Source of the DNA: Entamoeba invadens IP1
Taxonomy: Eukaryota > Evosea > Mastigamoebida > Endamoebidae
Direction: 5' to 3'
DNA length: 20,134 nucleotides
Assembly: GCF_000330505.1 (NCBI RefSeq)
Contig: NW_004440319.1
Location: 36,554-56,687 of the forward strand
Positions 17,988-20,134 of this stretch are shown here, piece after piece; position 1 is the first letter of the stretch, and the number at the start of each line of letters is the position of its first letter. The translations under genes and the position numbers were made by a program. Under the pieces are notes generated by a model, which did not search any database, was not told the origin of the DNA, and was given only the letters and a program-made list of their open reading frames with translations.

Positions 17988-18071
17988 CTCACTTCTCACT
18001 TTTAAAACTCACTTGTCAAAAAATGACTCACTACTTCGCTTTTGACTCACTTTTATAAAAGTAACTCACTT
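17988..18071. repeat. piggyBac left end: TTAA site followed by six CTCACTT motifs
   Basis: TTAA at 17984-17987 is the piggyBac target site. Right after it the motif CTCACTT starts at 17988, 17995, 18008, 18027 (with final A), 18046 and 18065. The last four are spaced exactly 19 bases apart. Subterminal repeats of this sort are usual transposase binding sites. The matching right end is not inside the window, so the terminus call rests on the TTAA, the motif array and the transposase just downstream. Confidence 0.6.
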
Positions 18072-18285
18072 AAAAAATAATTTACTATTTCAATGGTTTT
18101 TTAAACAATAAAATAAAATTTCTTCAAAATAATAAAATATAGTTTTTATTTAACACGTTGAAATTTATTTTGGGTTTTTTTTTCCAAAAACTTTTTTGAA
18201 AAAACACTACATACTAGTTTGCCGAATTACTGAAATAAAAATATTTTACAGATATTTTTTCACAAAATAATTTTAAAAAATCAAA

Positions 18286-20099
18286 ATGGATTTCACTGAT
18301 CGTGACTTTGACGACAATGAAGAAGACTCTATCGACTCTGCCGACTATGAAGAAACGAATTGTAATGAAACTATTACAATTCAAAAAGAAATACTTAACA
18401 CTGCTACGTTAGAATCGTGGGAAGAAATATCACCAAACAATGATTCATTCAAAATTCCCATTTTTAAGAAAAACAGTCAAAACCTTTAATGGTTGTTAGA
18501 CGAATCTACTTTAAAAAATCCACTTAAACTTTTCCAACATTTTATAAATTCTGAGATCATTAATTGTATAGTAGATGGTATTAATCAAAAAGCTTCCGAA
18601 TATACAAATCGTGAAAAAAATATTCAAACGGATTTTGATGAAGTTTTAAGTTTTCTTGGTGTTTGGATATATCTCGCAAGTTTTAAATGGCAACTACCAA
18701 TTAAAGAAGTTTTTGGTTCCGAAATAGAGATTAATTTTGTTAAATTTGCATTCACGATGACACGATTTAAAGAATTGTATTCCTATTTTAGATGCGACGA
18801 TAAAGGAAAAAGAAACGAACTGCTTTTTCAAGGAATTCATAACGTTGGTATTCACAAAGGTACTTCAATTTTCGAAGAAAATTTACGGAAAGTGTGTATT
18901 CCTGGTTCATTGTTATGTATTGACGAAAAAATGTATAAATTTTTGGAAAGAGCAAAGACAAAATATACAACCCAATGAAGCTTATAAAACGGGGATTTGA
19001 GTTTTTATTATTAGTTGATACAAAACCCGGTCTTTGTGTAAACATTTTTCAATTTTATAAAGGCTGCGTTGAATCAAATGGTCACTCTGGTACCAATTTG
19101 GTCAACCGTTTGATTGATTTTCTTCCTAAAAAACAAAACTTTAAAATTTAAATAGATTCTAGATTTGTTTTTTAAATAATCTGAAAACTTGGAAGGAAGG
19201 TAACGTGGAAATAATTGGGACAATTAAAAAAGCAAATCACTTCCAGAACAATTCAACCAAAATCCTATTGCCGTTAGAGTGAAACAAAAACTTAAACAAT
19301 TGAAAACAATTTCTTAATCTAAAAAACCACAAAAAGAAGTCGAATCTAAAAATATAGAAATTGAAATTGAAAAACTCAAAAATAAAATTGAACTACAAAA
19401 AGAAAAAATCCATTATTCAACCGTTTTTTAAAAAAGGTAATATTCTATTGAACACTTTTATGCCTTCAAAAAACAAAACAGTTCCAATTGTTACAACCTT
19501 TCTTGATAATTGAGGCCTTTCTTCGAAAAAATCAAATATCAATCTTTTATACAACAAAATGAAATACCCTGTTGATATTTTTAATTTTATGTGTTCAGAA
19601 TACAAATTGCCTTTTAAGTAAACGAGATGTACTCGCGTTGTTTAAAAATATACTGGAAATTGCTAACACCAATTGTTTTGTAATTGCTCGATATTTTAAC
19701 GAAACAACTTCACATTGTTCTTATATCAGAACTCTTGGAAAAGAATTGTGTGTGAACAATCTCAGAAAGAAAGATTTAACGAAAAATGTTTCTGTTAAGT
19801 TTTTTGAGTTCTATTCTCCAGTTGGTATTGATTTGATCCAGCCATTTACTGTCAAAAACGATAATGAAGATTTCAAAACTGACCGAAGAATTTGCGAAGT
19901 TTGTGTTGTAAGAAAAACAAAAAAAGATAGACTTACTCACTCTCATTGTTGTTTGTGCAATAGATATTGTTGTAAACAACACTATTTGAAGTTGTGTGAA
20001 TTTTGTTGTGGAAAAGTTGGCTCCAGTGGCAACAAAACGTATATTGCAAATGTTCGTCGTCTCAGCAAACTGCTTCATGTTATGAAACACCCGAAATAG
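18286..20099 (+). pseudogene. piggyBac transposase (DDE_Tnp_1_7 family), inactivated
   Basis: The ATG at 18286 opens an acidic N-terminus (DDNEEDSIDSADYEE) typical of piggyBac. An in-frame TAA at 18487 is followed in the same frame by the N-terminal helical domain (SFLGVWIYLASFKWQLPIKE; MTRFKELYSYFRCDD). The three catalytic aspartates can be placed: D in LLCIDEKMYKF (18922-18924), D in IDSRF (19155-19157) and D in KYPVDIFNFMC (19574-19576). The frame changes before PMKLIKRG (about 18971), breaks at 19149 and 19173, shifts again near 19235, stops at 19315 and 19429, shifts again, stops at 19510 and shifts once more at about 19617. From there the C-terminus is intact to 20099 and ends in a Cys/His-rich finger (CEVC...HSHCCLC...C...CEFCC), the usual piggyBac PHD-like tail. 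It is clearly non-functional. Confidence 0.85.
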
Positions 20100-20134
20100 G
20101 TTCAAAATGACAATAATAATGATATCTTAGTGAT

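Larger units (their letters stand above)
17988..20134 (+). mobile_element. piggyBac element, left part; right end beyond the window
   Basis: It starts at the TTAA-flanked motif array, carries the decayed transposase at 18286-20099 and is not closed by an inverted repeat and second TTAA before the window ends 35 bases later. Between the array and the transposase ATG are 214 bases of AT-rich leader that would hold its promoter. The element lies 78 bases right of the Mutator-like MITE. Confidence 0.65.

Noticed and set aside
18788..20105. Minus-strand frames in the piggyBac region (18788-19045, 19417-19605, 19776-20105)
   Set aside because: Antisense to recognisable transposase sequence.
1..20134. 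tRNA arrays, rRNA, CRISPR arrays, riboswitches or prokaryotic terminators
   Set aside because: No cloverleaf with A and B boxes, no spaced identical repeats and no prokaryotic signals were seen; CTCACTT motifs near 18000 are too short and belong to the piggyBac end.

Overview
The window looks like nuclear DNA of an Entamoeba-type amoeba, most likely the reptile parasite E. invadens or a close relative. The evidence is very AT-rich spacers, apparently intronless genes, a BspA-type leucine-rich-repeat protein with the Entamoeba-style F-box-like N-terminus, and a dense mix of DNA-transposon remains of the classes described in E. invadens and E. moshkovskii (hAT, Mutator-like, piggyBac). The species call is an inference from these traits. 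No bacterial signals (Shine-Dalgarno sites, operons, CRISPR) and no tRNA or rRNA gene were seen.

Layout. 1-894 (minus): 5' part of a membrane-anchored, glycosyltransferase-like gene that runs off the left edge. 1073-3267: a transposon-rich spacer holding an ~88-bp palindromic-end element, a 134-bp MITE-like element and a 1,633-bp non-autonomous hAT element with an 8-bp target duplication. 3699-4652 (plus): an intact BspA-like LRR gene. 4653-6138: AT-rich spacer. 6139-8980 (plus): a badly decayed LRR-like gene with many frameshifts and stops. 8981-11351: spacer with degenerate repeats and a decayed copy (about 10739-11005) of a foldback MITE. 11352-11996 (plus): remnants of a SPRY-domain gene. 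12179-13701 (minus): a secreted, probably GPI-anchored surface protein split by one frameshift. 13702-16353: a long AT-rich spacer. 16354-17130 (minus): an RNA-binding protein with RRM-like domains and a CCHC zinc knuckle. 17158-17239: a second copy of the palindromic-end element, directly upstream of that gene. 17455-17900: a Mutator-like MITE with a 9-bp target duplication and a GC-rich foldback core. 17988-20134 (end of window): a piggyBac element with a TTAA site, a striking array of CTCACTT motifs and a dead transposase.

Four genes look functional or nearly so: the glycosyltransferase-like gene, the BspA gene, the surface protein (apart from its frameshift) and the RNA-binding gene. They show no obvious shared pathway. 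The rest is mobile DNA and gene debris. The most interesting items are the two matching GTTAGACAAAA elements in the same orientation upstream of two minus-strand genes, the GC-rich foldback inside the Mutator-like MITE with a diverged second copy 6.9 kb away, and the 19-bp-periodic motif array at the piggyBac end.
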